This document shows positions 1-9,493 of a DNA stretch of 64,000 bases, in pieces. Below the pieces are notes generated by a model. The model saw only the letters and a list, made by a program, of their open reading frames with translations, did not search any database and was not told the origin of the DNA. The stretch covers positions 124,001 through 188,000 of the forward strand of contig CAXXTS010000003.1 in assembly GCA_963676345.2 (NCBI GenBank), given 5' to 3'. The stretch's first letter is position 1. Each line of letters starts with the position of its first letter. The DNA is from G963665925 sp963676345 (lineage in GTDB: Bacteria > Bacillota > Clostridia > Peptostreptococcales > Acidaminobacteraceae). Made by a program: the position numbers and the translations under genes.

Positions 1-118
1 TTCCTCTACAGCCCCCGTTACTGTAATGCGGACAAAATCCCTTATACCACTGTGATTAATTCATGGGAAGGTGGGAGAGTAGGTTGATGCTAAGTCAGGA
101 GATTTGCCTGTAACAGAG
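1..118 (+). promoter_or_regulatory. Cobalamin (B12) riboswitch, 3' part
   Basis: The 5' part lies outside the window. The visible part keeps the conserved order of the cobalamin riboswitch core: CAGCCCCCGTTACTGTAA at 9-26, ACCACTG at 47-53, GGGAAGG at 65-71, and a B12-box-like segment (GTCAGGAGATTTGCCTG) at 94-110. It points towards the plus-strand operon that begins at 852, whose products look like B12 capture and ECF import proteins, so ligand and genes agree. An intrinsic terminator follows at 231-263. Family assignment is from known consensus; adenosylcobalamin as ligand is inferred. Confidence 0.88.
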
Positions 119-230
119 TAATTAAGATCTTCGGGGTGAAGAATTGATGCGAGATAAGACCATATGCATTTAGGGCTACAAGCCATATTTGTAATAAAAG
201 GTCAAATCAATCTATAACCAACAAAAATAT

Positions 231-263
231 TCAACCGACGTTCAGTCGGTTGATTCTTTTTTT
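231..263 (+). terminator. Intrinsic terminator downstream of the B12 riboswitch
   Basis: A perfect 9-bp stem (TCAACCGAC / GTCGGTTGA) with a 5-nt loop is followed by TTCTTTTTTT. It sits about 115 nt after the aptamer and may be the expression platform that stops transcription before the operon when B12 is bound. The competing antiterminator strand was not identified. Confidence 0.75.
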
Positions 264-294
264 GCGGAAAAGACAAAGAAATGCACGAGGATGA

Positions 295-726
295 ACGTTT
301 TGCTGGAACTGTGCAGAGCGCAAAGTTCCAGCAATACGTTCATCCTCGTATATGGCGCGGCTAGCGACATGAGCAATTGAAAATTGCTCTGGCATTTCGA
401 AGCTATCAAATAAAAACGTTTTGCTGGAACTGTGCAGAGCGCAAAGTTCAAGCAATACGTTCATCCTCGTATATGGCGCGGCTAGCGACATGAGCAATTG
501 AAAATTGCTCTGGCATTTCGAAGCTATCAAATAAAAACGTATTGCTGGAACTGCGCAGAGCGCAAAGTTCAAGCAATACGTTCATCCTCGTATATGGCGC
601 GGCTAGCGACATGAGCAATTGAAAATTGCTCTGGCATTTCGAAGCTATCAAATAAAAACGTATTGCTGGAACTGCGCAGAGCGCAAAGTTCAAGCAATAC
701 GTTCGTCCTCGTATATGGCGTGGCTA
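295..726. repeat. 121-bp tandem repeat array, about 3.6 copies
   Basis: The segment TTGCTGGAAC recurs at 300, 421, 542 and 663, an exact 121-bp period. The copies differ by only a few bases and the last one breaks off near 726. Each full copy contains the hairpin GAGCAATT-GAA-AATTGCTC. The first copy is also framed by a long inverted repeat (about 285-310 against 324-349). A 121-bp unit is not a multiple of three, so the apparent minus-strand reading frames here are by-products of the repeat. The array occupies the untranslated leader between the riboswitch terminator and the first B12 operon gene. Confidence 0.92.
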
Positions 727-851
727 GTTCTCATGTGCATGCGCTCCACCATGAAGTATCTTAATGTTCTATGATGCAACCATCAAGACTTAGCAGTCAA
801 AATATCAAATAAGTGAGAGTTTGAGTGAGTTCGTATGTGGAGGGAATGGAA

Positions 852-3647
852 ATGAAGAGAAAAATACTGGCTATAATGCTCATGATTGTTCTTCTGACAG
901 CAAGTGCGCTACCAGGATATGCACAGTCAATCAGAGTGCGAGTTGAAGGAAAGACACAGACATGGTACGACGCAGAGTATGAAACACAAGAAGCAGATGT
1001 TACTGCAGAAGATATTCTAAATCATTCTGTGAACGTTTCATCGGCAGGGGCCATTGTCATAGAAGACACGGGGTATGGCCCAATGGTAACGGGTGCATAT
1101 GGAGAAACACCCATCTATCCTGAAGGCTATTTTTCGGTATTGATTGGAAGTGGGAACAGCATTCAATTTTCACCAGTGGGTATTGGGAGTTTAACACCAG
1201 AAACAATTGGAGACGAACTCATTGTACATTATGCGCCGGGAAGCGGAGTATACATTCCAGAGCTGTCTGTGGACTCCAGTGACAATCAAACAACCCTGAC
1301 TGTGTCAGGTGTGCCGAGTTATGGCGATACCATATTGTGTGAAGATGCAAGTGTGAAAATTACAAAACCGGGCGATGCATCCTTCTCAGAAATCACTGAA
1401 ACAACAGATGCCAGTGGTCAAATAACCCTAATGCTTGATAACGGCACTTATGAAGCAAGCATTACAAAAGAAAGTACTGGTGGGCCTGTTCTCATTCGAT
1501 CTGTACAAGATTTTGAAGTGGAGCCTGTATCCTATAAGACAGTAATTTCTTCATTAAAATCGGATTTATACGACGCAGAGCGCACAGACTATCATGTTGA
1601 TGGGGCCTATTATGCGTTTGGTGACTTGACATATAACATTTTAGAGAGAAGAGCCATTGCAGACACTTATGAAACCTTTGCACCATCAGAGAATTTTGGG
1701 ACAGAGTATTTTAAGGCTTTTGCGAAATTGACTGCAGCTGGAATAAACCCAGAAAACGTAAACGGAGCAGATTTGGTCAGTCAATTTGCAGGTCTGTCTT
1801 TTGAGACGGTAGCAAATCAGCCAAATCAGGCAATTGCAGCGCTAATGGCACTGGATACACATGATATTCAACTGCCTCAAAGCTCGGAAATTACACGTGA
1901 TGCCTTGATTGACTATATCCTTTCTATGCAAGGTGACCAAGGTGGATGGGTCTATAATCAAAAAGGCGATGATTTTGATGTTGCAGGTACAGCACTGATT
2001 GCTTTGTCGCCGTATTACAGTACACGTTCAGATGTAAAGGCGGCTGTTGATAAGTTTGTGGCGTGGGCATCTGAATCACAAGCTTCAGATGGGACACTTT
2101 CTGGAACTTGGGGTCCAAGTGCATCAACGACTGCGCAAGTCATTTTGGGACTGACAGCAGTTGGTGTGGACCCGGCGGGCGATCAGTTCACCAAAGGCGG
2201 AAAGACCCTAATAGATCAACTGGTGTCATATTATGACCGTGGTGAAAAGCGACTCTACTATTTACACTGGCAAACAGGTGACCCGGTAATGGATGAAGCT
2301 TACTCAACCCCTCAAGGTTTTGCGGCGCTTAGCGCATATAAAATTTTTAGTGATACAGATCAAGCGGTAAATCTGTTTGATTATTCTGATGTCACTTATG
2401 AAGCCTTGTCAGAAACAGTGACCTATTCAGATGCTATTTTAAGTTTAAGAAACGATTTGTATAATCAGGCTCGTCCAAATTACTATGTGGATGGTGCCTA
2501 TAATCTTATGGGTGTACTAAGTTATTCAGAGGATGAAAGAACGGGTATCTTGGATGCCTATGCAGATTTTGAGCCAACAGAAAATTATGGTACAGAATAT
2601 ATGAAAGCATTTGCAAAACTCACATCGGCAGGGATTGACCCTGAGAATGTTGATGGGAAAAACCTTGTAGAACAGTTTGCAAACTTGTCATTTGCAGATG
2701 TGGCAAATCAACCGAATCAGGCAATTGCAGCACTCATTGCCTTAGATACACACGACATACAATTGCCTACAACTTCTGAAATTTCACGAGAGGCCCTTAT
2801 AGACTACATCATATCAATGCAAGGTGATTTAGGGGGTTGGGTTTATAACCAAAAAGGCGATGATTTAGATACTGCAGGACTTGCCCTTGTAGCACTTGCA
2901 CCTTATTATGAATCACACTCGGAGGTTAAGTCCGCTGTAGATAAGTTTGTAAATTGGGTTTCAAGTACACAAGCAAGCGATGGCACAATTTCCGGACAAT
3001 GGGGAGCAAGTGCAGCAACAACTGCACAAGTTGTTATGGGACTGACCGCAGTTGGAATAGACCCGGCTGGTGATTTATTCACAAAGTCTCAGGGCAAAAC
3101 ACTGATTGATCAGCTCATGAGTTATTATGACGCAGACGAGAACCGATTCTATTACTTGCACTGGGAAACGGGTGACCCGGTAATGGATGAAGGATTTGCG
3201 ACACCTCAAAGTTTTACAGCCTTAAGCGCATATAAGGTTTTTAAACAATCGGGTCAGCCTGTAGGGCTCTATGATTACTCTACGGTAGACTATGCACCTG
3301 TAAGAAAAGTGAAGTTTGATATAAATGTCGATTTTAAAGTGGGCGCCACACAAAACGCAAGCAGTTTGGTAGCTGGAAAAACATTGACAGCGCATGCGAC
3401 TGTGAACAGTGATTCCGATGAACAAGAAGAGGTGCTACTCATTTTAGCCCTTTATGATGCCAATAACACAATGAAAAATTTTGCATTTGTTGCCCAGTCT
3501 ATTGGTGCTGAAGAGCACAAAGATTTCTACGCAGGTTTTAAGTTGCCAAGTAGCATCGCTGGTTATTCAGCAAGAGTTTTTGTTTGGGAAGGCACATCGT
3601 TAGATGACACGGGTATGATTCTGTCTGAAGACAGTATCATTCAATAG
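852..3647 (+). CDS. Secreted double alpha/alpha-barrel protein, candidate cobalamin binder
   Basis: 931 aa. The start is the ATG at 852, 7 nt after GGAGGG; an upstream in-frame GTG lacks that spacing. A signal peptide (MKRKILAIMLM..., cut near GYA-QS) is followed by a beta-rich N-terminal region that may be DUF4430-like. Then come two homologous alpha/alpha-barrel modules at about 227-515 and 525-815. They share near-identical blocks (QPNQAIAAL, ALDTHDIQLP, GGWVYNQKGDD, TTAQV). A C-terminal Ig-like domain (about 815-931) completes the protein. The barrel repeats resemble the prenyltransferase/squalene-cyclase fold, which vertebrate intrinsic factor and transcobalamin also use. B12 binding is inferred from riboswitch control and ECF neighbours, not from recognised contact residues. 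An alternative is a generic surface terpenoid-cyclase-like protein. First gene of the operon. Confidence 0.75.
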   Translation: MKRKILAIMLMIVLLTASALPGYAQSIRVRVEGKTQTWYDAEYETQEADVTAEDILNHSVNVSSAGAIVIEDTGYGPMVTGAYGETPIYPEGYFSVLIGSGNSIQFSPVGIGSLTPETIGDELIVHYAPGSGVYIPELSVDSSDNQTTLTVSGVPSYGDTILCEDASVKITKPGDASFSEITETTDASGQITLMLDNGTYEASITKESTGGPVLIRSVQDFEVEPVSYKTVISSLKSDLYDAERTDYHVDGAYYAFGDLTYNILERRAIADTYETFAPSENFGTEYFKAFAKLTAAGINPENVNGADLVSQFAGLSFETVANQPNQAIAALMALDTHDIQLPQSSEITRDALIDYILSMQGDQGGWVYNQKGDDFDVAGTALIALSPYYSTRSDVKAAVDKFVAWASESQASDGTLSGTWGPSASTTAQVILGLTAVGVDPAGDQFTKGGKTLIDQLVSYYDRGEKRLYYLHWQTGDPVMDEAYSTPQGFAALSAYKIFSDTDQAVNLFDYSDVTYEALSETVTYSDAILSLRNDLYNQARPNYYVDGAYNLMGVLSYSEDERTGILDAYADFEPTENYGTEYMKAFAKLTSAGIDPENVDGKNLVEQFANLSFADVANQPNQAIAALIALDTHDIQLPTTSEISREALIDYIISMQGDLGGWVYNQKGDDLDTAGLALVALAPYYESHSEVKSAVDKFVNWVSSTQASDGTISGQWGASAATTAQVVMGLTAVGIDPAGDLFTKSQGKTLIDQLMSYYDADENRFYYLHWETGDPVMDEGFATPQSFTALSAYKVFKQSGQPVGLYDYSTVDYAPVRKVKFDINVDFKVGATQNASSLVAGKTLTAHATVNSDSDEQEEVLLILALYDANNTMKNFAFVAQSIGAEEHKDFYAGFKLPSSIAGYSARVFVWEGTSLDDTGMILSEDSIIQ

Positions 3648-3661
3648 GAAAGAGGTATGAA

Positions 3662-5932
3662 ATGAAAAGAATACTCACCTTTTTAATCAGTATCTCTTTG
3701 CTGTTCGCTTTTTCAGGTGCGGGTACTTTTGCAGCGGCGATGGCTGTTGAGTCCAGTATGACAACAGAGGGCACAATTACAGTTGCGGGCCAGACGCCAT
3801 ATGCTGAAGAACGTGTAAAAGTGATTGTCAAAGATGCATCCGGAGAGATTGTCCATATTGGACAGGTGAAATCTGATGCCGCGCAACATTTTTCCTTAAG
3901 TTTTAAGAAAGACACACAATGGGCGGAAGGAGACTATACTGTAGAGGCATCAGCCCTGACAGGGTCTGCATCGGACAGTTTTGAGCTCGCCGAATCAGAT
4001 GATACTGGCGGAAATGACAATAACGATGATAATGACAATGAAAAAGACAAATATGTCTATGTGTCTATCAAGGGACCAGATGGCTATATTATGCAAAATG
4101 AAATGACCCTTCCTAAAAGTGGGGAGTCTGTATGGGATGTCAGCAAGAGGCTTATGGATGATGAAGACATAGACTATGATGTTGGCGTAGATGGATATGT
4201 CAAAATGATTGGCGGATATCGCGAAAAAGACTATGGGTCTAATAGTGGCTGGAAAATTACAGTTAACCGGGATCATATACAAACAGCTGCTGAGAATGTA
4301 GATGCAGCTGCTGGTCAAAAAATCAAGTGGTACTACACAACGGATTATACAAAAGATAAAGATTCAAGCTCAAACGGTAGTAGCGGTGGCGGTGGTATGA
4401 GCGGCGGAACAGGGAACCCTGCATCAGACGCTATGCACCCGAGAGAAATTTTAAAACAGGCTGCTAAAAACGGCGAGGGTGCGATTACCTCATACAATAT
4501 AAAACTCTATGAAGACGCTGCTCTGAATGAACTGGAACGCATGAAAAGCGTTACAGCATTTGATGAACTTGAAAGCTATTCAATGGACTTGGTTAAGAAT
4601 GTAGTCAGTGAAATATTGACCAGCGCCAGCACGCTGGAATCTAAGGCTGAAAAATCAGAAAAGTTTCTCAAACAGTATGAAGCCTTGCGCTCGGCTGTTA
4701 GCGACGAGACGGTTCAAAAAACAATTCAACTTCAAACCAATAAAATTGTAAAAGACTTGATTCGATTTGCATCGGCACAAACCGTTACGTTTTCAGATGT
4801 CGATATTTATAATGGCGAACTTCAGTGCAGTGCGGATGAAACCATACAGAGAGCAGCCCAGCAGTTTGATGCATCTATGGAGAAAATTTCTAATCTGGTG
4901 TCCAGTTTTGGAGCTTCTAAAAAGTCTGTTGCGGACAGAGTTATAGGGATTAATATTGACAGAAATATGGATGTATACAAGGTGCGCTTGACCCCAAAGG
5001 TTCTGATTGATCTTGAATCCAATAGAATTGATGCTGTCAGGTTGAACACAGGAAATGCTTCCGTACAAATCAATAAAGAGTTGCTTGGACAGGCAAATGA
5101 AACTCTGGAAATAGATATTCGCAAAGTCAAATCAGAGGAAGAATCGGACAAGGCAGTTGCGTATGCCTTTGATATGAAAAGCGGAACACGCCCAATGGCT
5201 CAGTTTGAGGAACCTATTCGTATAGAAATACCGTATGAAACAGAGTCTGATAAACCGCTTACTGTTTATTATGTAGACGAAGAAGGCAACCGCGAACTTG
5301 TAGGAGGGACGTATGACCCTGAGTTTAAAATGATGACATTTATAACAAATCATTTCAGTACGTTTGTTGTTGATGAAGTTGATGTGAACATGTCAGACAT
5401 CCAAACCCACAAGGATAAGCAGGATATTGAAAGTGCTATTTCAAAGGGGATCATCAGTGGACGCGGGAATGGTATCTTTGATCCCTACAGTACAGTTACA
5501 AGAGCGGAATTCTGCGTAATGCTGCAGAATCTTACAAAATATCAGGGAAGAGAGCAGGGTCTTGAGTTTGATGATGTACAGAAAACCGATTGGTATTACG
5601 GCGCAGTTTCAGCCATTAGTGAGAGAGGTTTTGTGACAGGCAAGGGTGGCGCAACGTTCGATCCGGATGGTGTTCTGACACAGGAAGAGGTTGCTGTTGT
5701 TGCATCGAAGCTATTGTCTGAAAATGGCTATACATCAAGCAATATTTCTGTACTCATGGACATTCCAAATTACGATTCCATTTCACCATGGGCTATTTCG
5801 AGTATGGCAAAAGCCCTTGAATTTGGAATCGTTGAGCCCACAACACTTGGAAAGTTAAATCCGCAAAGTCAGGTTACCCGTGCTGATGCGGCGCGTATGA
5901 TGAATGTACTGCATACTTATATTTATGAGTAA
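3662..5932 (+). CDS. S-layer-anchored DUF4430 (transcobalamin-like) protein
   Basis: 756 aa, starting 14 nt after the preceding stop with GAAAGAGG as ribosome site. A signal peptide (1-26) leads into an Ig-like region with an acidic Asn/Asp-rich linker. A DUF4430 domain follows at about 131-235 (YVYVSIKGPDGY ... NSGWKITVN ... AGQKIKWYY). A Gly/Ser-rich linker near 240-255 and a helical middle region come next. Three S-layer homology repeats occupy about 575-750 (GIISGRGNGIFDPYSTVTRAEF; GFVTGKGGATFDPDGVLTQEE; a more diverged third). DUF4430 is the family that contains the C-terminal beta-domain of transcobalamin/intrinsic factor. The SLH repeats would hold the protein on the cell wall, so it could capture or pass on corrinoid outside the membrane. 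Binding itself is inferred. Confidence 0.85.
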   Translation: MKRILTFLISISLLFAFSGAGTFAAAMAVESSMTTEGTITVAGQTPYAEERVKVIVKDASGEIVHIGQVKSDAAQHFSLSFKKDTQWAEGDYTVEASALTGSASDSFELAESDDTGGNDNNDDNDNEKDKYVYVSIKGPDGYIMQNEMTLPKSGESVWDVSKRLMDDEDIDYDVGVDGYVKMIGGYREKDYGSNSGWKITVNRDHIQTAAENVDAAAGQKIKWYYTTDYTKDKDSSSNGSSGGGGMSGGTGNPASDAMHPREILKQAAKNGEGAITSYNIKLYEDAALNELERMKSVTAFDELESYSMDLVKNVVSEILTSASTLESKAEKSEKFLKQYEALRSAVSDETVQKTIQLQTNKIVKDLIRFASAQTVTFSDVDIYNGELQCSADETIQRAAQQFDASMEKISNLVSSFGASKKSVADRVIGINIDRNMDVYKVRLTPKVLIDLESNRIDAVRLNTGNASVQINKELLGQANETLEIDIRKVKSEEESDKAVAYAFDMKSGTRPMAQFEEPIRIEIPYETESDKPLTVYYVDEEGNRELVGGTYDPEFKMMTFITNHFSTFVVDEVDVNMSDIQTHKDKQDIESAISKGIISGRGNGIFDPYSTVTRAEFCVMLQNLTKYQGREQGLEFDDVQKTDWYYGAVSAISERGFVTGKGGATFDPDGVLTQEEVAVVASKLLSENGYTSSNISVLMDIPNYDSISPWAISSMAKALEFGIVEPTTLGKLNPQSQVTRADAARMMNVLHTYIYE

Positions 5933-5949
5933 AATTTAAGAGGATTGGC

Positions 5950-5989
5950 ATTGCTCCAGGGTCTGCGGTTTATAGACATTTACCTGGAG
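5950..5989 (+). repeat. Intergenic inverted repeat within the B12 operon
   Basis: GCTCCAGG and CCTGGAGC form an 8-bp stem with a loop of about 20 nt between the S-layer protein and lipoprotein genes. There is no T-tract, so it is more likely an mRNA-processing or partial-attenuation hairpin than a terminator. Confidence 0.5.
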
Positions 5990-6015
5990 CCTTTGCCGTA
6001 TAAAGGGGATTGATG

Positions 6016-6993
6016 ATGGGACAAGGCAGATATATCAGAAAGTTGCTTGCGCTGGTGATGAGTATACTTCTATTAACAGGGTGTATGCAGCCTACTGAAA
6101 ATAAGACTGAGTCGGCCTTACAAGATGAAGAAAATGAGGCACTTGTACATGTTCTCATTACTGAGTCATATGGCAGCTCTGTACTGAAAGACAAATGGGT
6201 ACCTTATACAGAAGACTTTTCAGTTCTAGAGTATATTGAACAAGTTGCACAAGTGGAAACGGCGTATGGTGGCGGTTTCGTCAACAGCATCGATAATAAG
6301 CGTTCAGCATATACGGGCCAAGGGTCCCCCGTTAAAGAAGACTGGTTTTTCTATGTCAATGGTATATACGCACATTTAGGCGCGCTGGATTATTATCCAC
6401 AGGCTGGGGATGTCATTCATTGGGATTATCATAACTGGGACAAGTCGATGAGTTCAAATGCAAACTTAAGCGGGTGGCCAGCTATATTCTTGAATGGATA
6501 TGACGGGTTAACTGTTCCAGTTGAAATAGTCTATGAAGAGTCCCTTTTATCAGAGGCAGAAAGCATTTATGATCTGCTCACACCGTTGGGAATTACACCT
6601 GATATGCAAAAGTTGGAGGGGCAAGACTTAAACGATCCAGATAGGCATACCATCTTGCTTTGCAGCATGAGTCAGTTAAAAGAGCAGCCTGTAGTGGGCG
6701 ACACCCTAGATGATTTTAAAAAAAGAGGTCTGTTTTTAGACTTGAGAAGTGAAGGGATAGGGACATACGATCCATCATATGAGAATCGTGTGGACTATAG
6801 AAATGGTGGTGCAATGTTTGCACAGCAGAAATCTTATGCCGAGCCGGCAACGATTTTTGTACTGACAGGAACGGATCAAACATCCATTTCAAACTTAGTT
6901 AGTGGTGTTGTCGAGTCACCAGAAATTTTGCTTGGGAAAACAGGGCTCTTATACACCGACTCAGGGTATCAAAATAGTCCCTGGTTGGAATAG
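6016..6993 (+). CDS. DUF4430 lipoprotein, candidate membrane-proximal B12 binder
   Basis: 325 aa from the ATG at 6016, 7 nt after AGGGG; an ATG at 6013 and a TTG at 6010 are alternatives. The N-terminus is a lipoprotein signal with lipobox LLTGC (Cys 23), so the protein is anchored to the outer face of the membrane. A DUF4430 domain spans about residues 40-145, with the family hallmarks DWFFYVNG, YPQAGDVIHWDYHNW and a GQGSPV turn. The C-terminal half (about 150-325) is not recognised. Lying between the wall-anchored binder and the ECF transporter genes, it is well placed to hand substrate to the S component, much as a substrate-binding lipoprotein does in ABC systems. Classical ECF transporters do not need one, which makes the arrangement unusual. 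Confidence 0.82.
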   Translation: MGQGRYIRKLLALVMSILLLTGCMQPTENKTESALQDEENEALVHVLITESYGSSVLKDKWVPYTEDFSVLEYIEQVAQVETAYGGGFVNSIDNKRSAYTGQGSPVKEDWFFYVNGIYAHLGALDYYPQAGDVIHWDYHNWDKSMSSNANLSGWPAIFLNGYDGLTVPVEIVYEESLLSEAESIYDLLTPLGITPDMQKLEGQDLNDPDRHTILLCSMSQLKEQPVVGDTLDDFKKRGLFLDLRSEGIGTYDPSYENRVDYRNGGAMFAQQKSYAEPATIFVLTGTDQTSISNLVSGVVESPEILLGKTGLLYTDSGYQNSPWLE

Positions 6994-7010
6994 GGGAGTC
7001 GGGAGGCCTT

Positions 7011-7871
7011 ATGTTAAAAACGCATCCGGGAATCGGAATAGCACTTTGGGTCGCGCTCTTGGTGTGCGCCCTTGGAATAGACCACCCTGTATATGCTTTA
7101 ACGCAGTGTTTTATCTTGACGATTCTCGTGGTTAGATTTGATGTGAAGAAGACATGGCAGTCTATGTGGTCCTTTATATTTTTTACAGCACTTATGGTGG
7201 TTTTGATCAATCCGCTGGTGTCTCAATCAGGCAGAACCGTACTGGTACTGGTTCGCCATATACCTGTTTTAGGACGTCTTAGAATAACACTGGAAGCCGT
7301 ACTATACGGGGGTGTCATGGCTCTAAAGTTAGTTTCAGTCACTTGGGCATTTGTTCTCTTTTCAGCGATGACAGATAGAGATGATATGTTCACTTTTATG
7401 GGAGGCGTGCTGCCTAAAAGTACAGTGCTTTTTTCCATGACAGTCAATTTGGTGTATCGGCTACAGTCAGAGATGTCACGTGTGAGCGAGGTTATGAAAA
7501 TGCGTGGCGTTCAGATGGAGGCTAAATCTTTGAGTCGGCGTATACGTGCAGCCTTGCCACTCGTTAAAGTAGTTATTGTGTCTGCCCTTGACGGGTCGAT
7601 TGACCGAGCGGAAGCCTTGCATGTCAGAGCCTTTGGAAAGGGGAGGCGCACGCAATACAAGGCAGTTGTTCTCCAGCGCAAAGATAGGGAAATGACTGTG
7701 GTTCTGGGTTTTCTTATTATGATATTTTTACAGACTGTTATTTCTGGAAGTGGTCATTACAGCTTTTATCCAACCATGGAGAACATGGGGGTAAAAGGGT
7801 TGGAATATACTAGGTTTATATTGGGATGGGGCGTGATATATTTATGTTTTCAGAAAATGAAAATCCACTAA
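7011..7871 (+). CDS. ecfT: ECF transporter transmembrane coupling protein EcfT/CbiQ family
   Basis: 286 aa, with ribosome site GGGAGG about 5 nt before the ATG. It has several hydrophobic segments in the N-terminal half and near the C-terminus. Between them lies a cytoplasmic helical stretch with the two Arg-centred coupling motifs of EcfT (MRG in VMKMRGVQME and VRA in ALHVRAFGKG). These normally dock into the ATPase grooves. The gene overlaps the ATPase gene by 46 nt, indicating translational coupling. The transporter looks dedicated to one S component because all three parts are encoded together (group I arrangement). Substrate inferred from the riboswitch: cobalamin. Confidence 0.9.
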   Translation: MLKTHPGIGIALWVALLVCALGIDHPVYALTQCFILTILVVRFDVKKTWQSMWSFIFFTALMVVLINPLVSQSGRTVLVLVRHIPVLGRLRITLEAVLYGGVMALKLVSVTWAFVLFSAMTDRDDMFTFMGGVLPKSTVLFSMTVNLVYRLQSEMSRVSEVMKMRGVQMEAKSLSRRIRAALPLVKVVIVSALDGSIDRAEALHVRAFGKGRRTQYKAVVLQRKDREMTVVLGFLIMIFLQTVISGSGHYSFYPTMENMGVKGLEYTRFILGWGVIYLCFQKMKIH

Positions 7872-9493
7872 ACGTGATAAAACTTAAAAATGTCACCTAC
7901 ACATATCCGGAGGGAAAAGTGCCTGCACTTAAGCATGTAAATCTTGAAATTCGTGAAGGGGATTTTATGGTGGTGCTCGGGGCATCCGGTTCGGGTAAGT
8001 CGACCTTAGGGCGTCTCATTGCAGGAACGGTGCCAGAGTTTTATGGTGGGACAATATCTGGAAATGTATCAAGTTGTGAGCCGGTATCCATATTGTTTCA
8101 AGACCCTGAGAAGCAACTGGTTATGAATACCGTAGAGCGAGATCTTGCCTTTCCGCTTGAAAATTTGGAGGTAGATGAATGCAAAATGCTCAGAAAAGTT
8201 TCGGAGACCTTGTCCTATTTAAACATATCAGACTTGAGATTCAGGGCGTGTCATACCTTGTCTGGGGGTCAAAAGCAAAAGGTTGCTCTGGGGGCGACTT
8301 TGGTAGGGGGTCAAAGGTTTTTGGTCCTTGACGAGCCGATTTCTCAACTCGATCCAGTAAATGCAGATGAAATTCTTGAGGTACTAGCTAGGTTGAATAA
8401 AGCCTTGGGCTACACAATTGTTCTTATTGAACAGCGTGTTGACAAGTGTTTTACCCTTGCTGATCGCATTGTATTTATGGAGGATGCTGAAATTCTATTT
8501 GATGGGACACCGGATGGTTTTGTTAAAGAAAATCTCTTGACACATGAGACGTTTGTCCCAAGAGTAAGTTCATTTTTCGCTAAAAATGAGGGAGCCAGCA
8601 GACAAAACCTGGTATATGATGTTAAGTCGGGGCGGCGTAGACTACAAAATTTGACGTCTAAAATTAGCCTGCGTTCAAAAGATCAGATCAGACTCGCTGA
8701 ATCGGGTTTAGAACATGTAACGGCAGTACATGTAGACAAACTAAATTTTTCATACACACGTGAAGCGCCGGTACTCGTGGCGTGTAGTTTCTCACTTGAG
8801 AAAGGCAAAATCATGGGGATCATGGGCGAAAACGGGAGTGGAAAATCAACCCTGCTCAGACTTATTTGTGGACTTATCAAGCCTGAGTCAGGACGGGTTG
8901 CGGTTACTGGACACATTGGATACGTCTCACAGAATCCCAATGATTATTTATTTCACGATACACTCGAAGAAGAACTGGCATTTACATTGAAAAGTAAGGG
9001 CATTCGTTCCCCGGAAAAAATAAATGAAACCCTTCAGCTGCTCAACATATATAAGTATAAGGATCGAAATCCGAGGGATTTAAGCGGTGGAGAGAAGCAG
9101 CGTGCTGCAATAGCCTCCGTTTTAGTGGCAGACCCGGAAATCCTCATACTGGATGAACCAACACGTGGTCTTGATCGGGCTGCCAAGCATGATTTGGCGC
9201 AAATACTCAAAGCATTTAAAGCACGCCATAAGACTGTCATTTTAGTAACCCATGATTCGGAGTTTACTGCTGAAATATGCGATCAGGTGGTGCTTTTGTT
9301 CGATGGACGTGTGGCAGCGCACGGAACAGCGCGAGATGTATTGACTGGAGGCATGTACTATACAACCGTTATGAACCGTTTGTTTCGTGGTTTTTGCGAT
9401 GATGTACTCACCCTTGATGATGCTCTAGATGTGGGTTTACAACCTGAGCTTGAACTCAATAAGGAGGTTCAGACATGCAAGTCGGCATTTTAA
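7826..9493 (+). CDS. ECF transporter ATPase, two nucleotide-binding domains fused
   Basis: 555 aa carrying both ECF ATPase halves in one chain. NBD1 has Walker A GASGSGKST (about 52-60), signature LSGGQKQK and Walker B VLDEPISQLDP. NBD2 has Walker A GENGSGKST (about 335), signature LSGGEKQR and Walker B ILILDEPTRGLD. The H-loop is asymmetric: NBD2 has the usual His (VTHDSEF), while the equivalent place in NBD1 reads IEQRVDK with Gln. One of the two sites may therefore be catalytically weak, as in many asymmetric ABC pairs. The start at 7826 lies inside ecfT; ATG 7844 is an alternative. The 3' end overlaps the S-component gene by 19 nt. It powers uptake through the adjacent EcfT and S subunits. 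Confidence 0.92.
   Translation: MGRDIFMFSENENPLNVIKLKNVTYTYPEGKVPALKHVNLEIREGDFMVVLGASGSGKSTLGRLIAGTVPEFYGGTISGNVSSCEPVSILFQDPEKQLVMNTVERDLAFPLENLEVDECKMLRKVSETLSYLNISDLRFRACHTLSGGQKQKVALGATLVGGQRFLVLDEPISQLDPVNADEILEVLARLNKALGYTIVLIEQRVDKCFTLADRIVFMEDAEILFDGTPDGFVKENLLTHETFVPRVSSFFAKNEGASRQNLVYDVKSGRRRLQNLTSKISLRSKDQIRLAESGLEHVTAVHVDKLNFSYTREAPVLVACSFSLEKGKIMGIMGENGSGKSTLLRLICGLIKPESGRVAVTGHIGYVSQNPNDYLFHDTLEEELAFTLKSKGIRSPEKINETLQLLNIYKYKDRNPRDLSGGEKQRAAIASVLVADPEILILDEPTRGLDRAAKHDLAQILKAFKARHKTVILVTHDSEFTAEICDQVVLLFDGRVAAHGTARDVLTGGMYYTTVMNRLFRGFCDDVLTLDDALDVGLQPELELNKEVQTCKSAF

Noticed and set aside
231..693. Overlapping minus-strand reading frames of 69-113 codons with near-identical proteins
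   Set aside because: They are produced by the 121-bp tandem repeat, whose unit is not a multiple of three; there is no ribosome site and no family resemblance.
6902..7135. Plus-strand 77-codon frame across the start of ecfT
   Set aside because: It overlaps two well-supported genes in another frame and has no ribosome site or recognisable protein.
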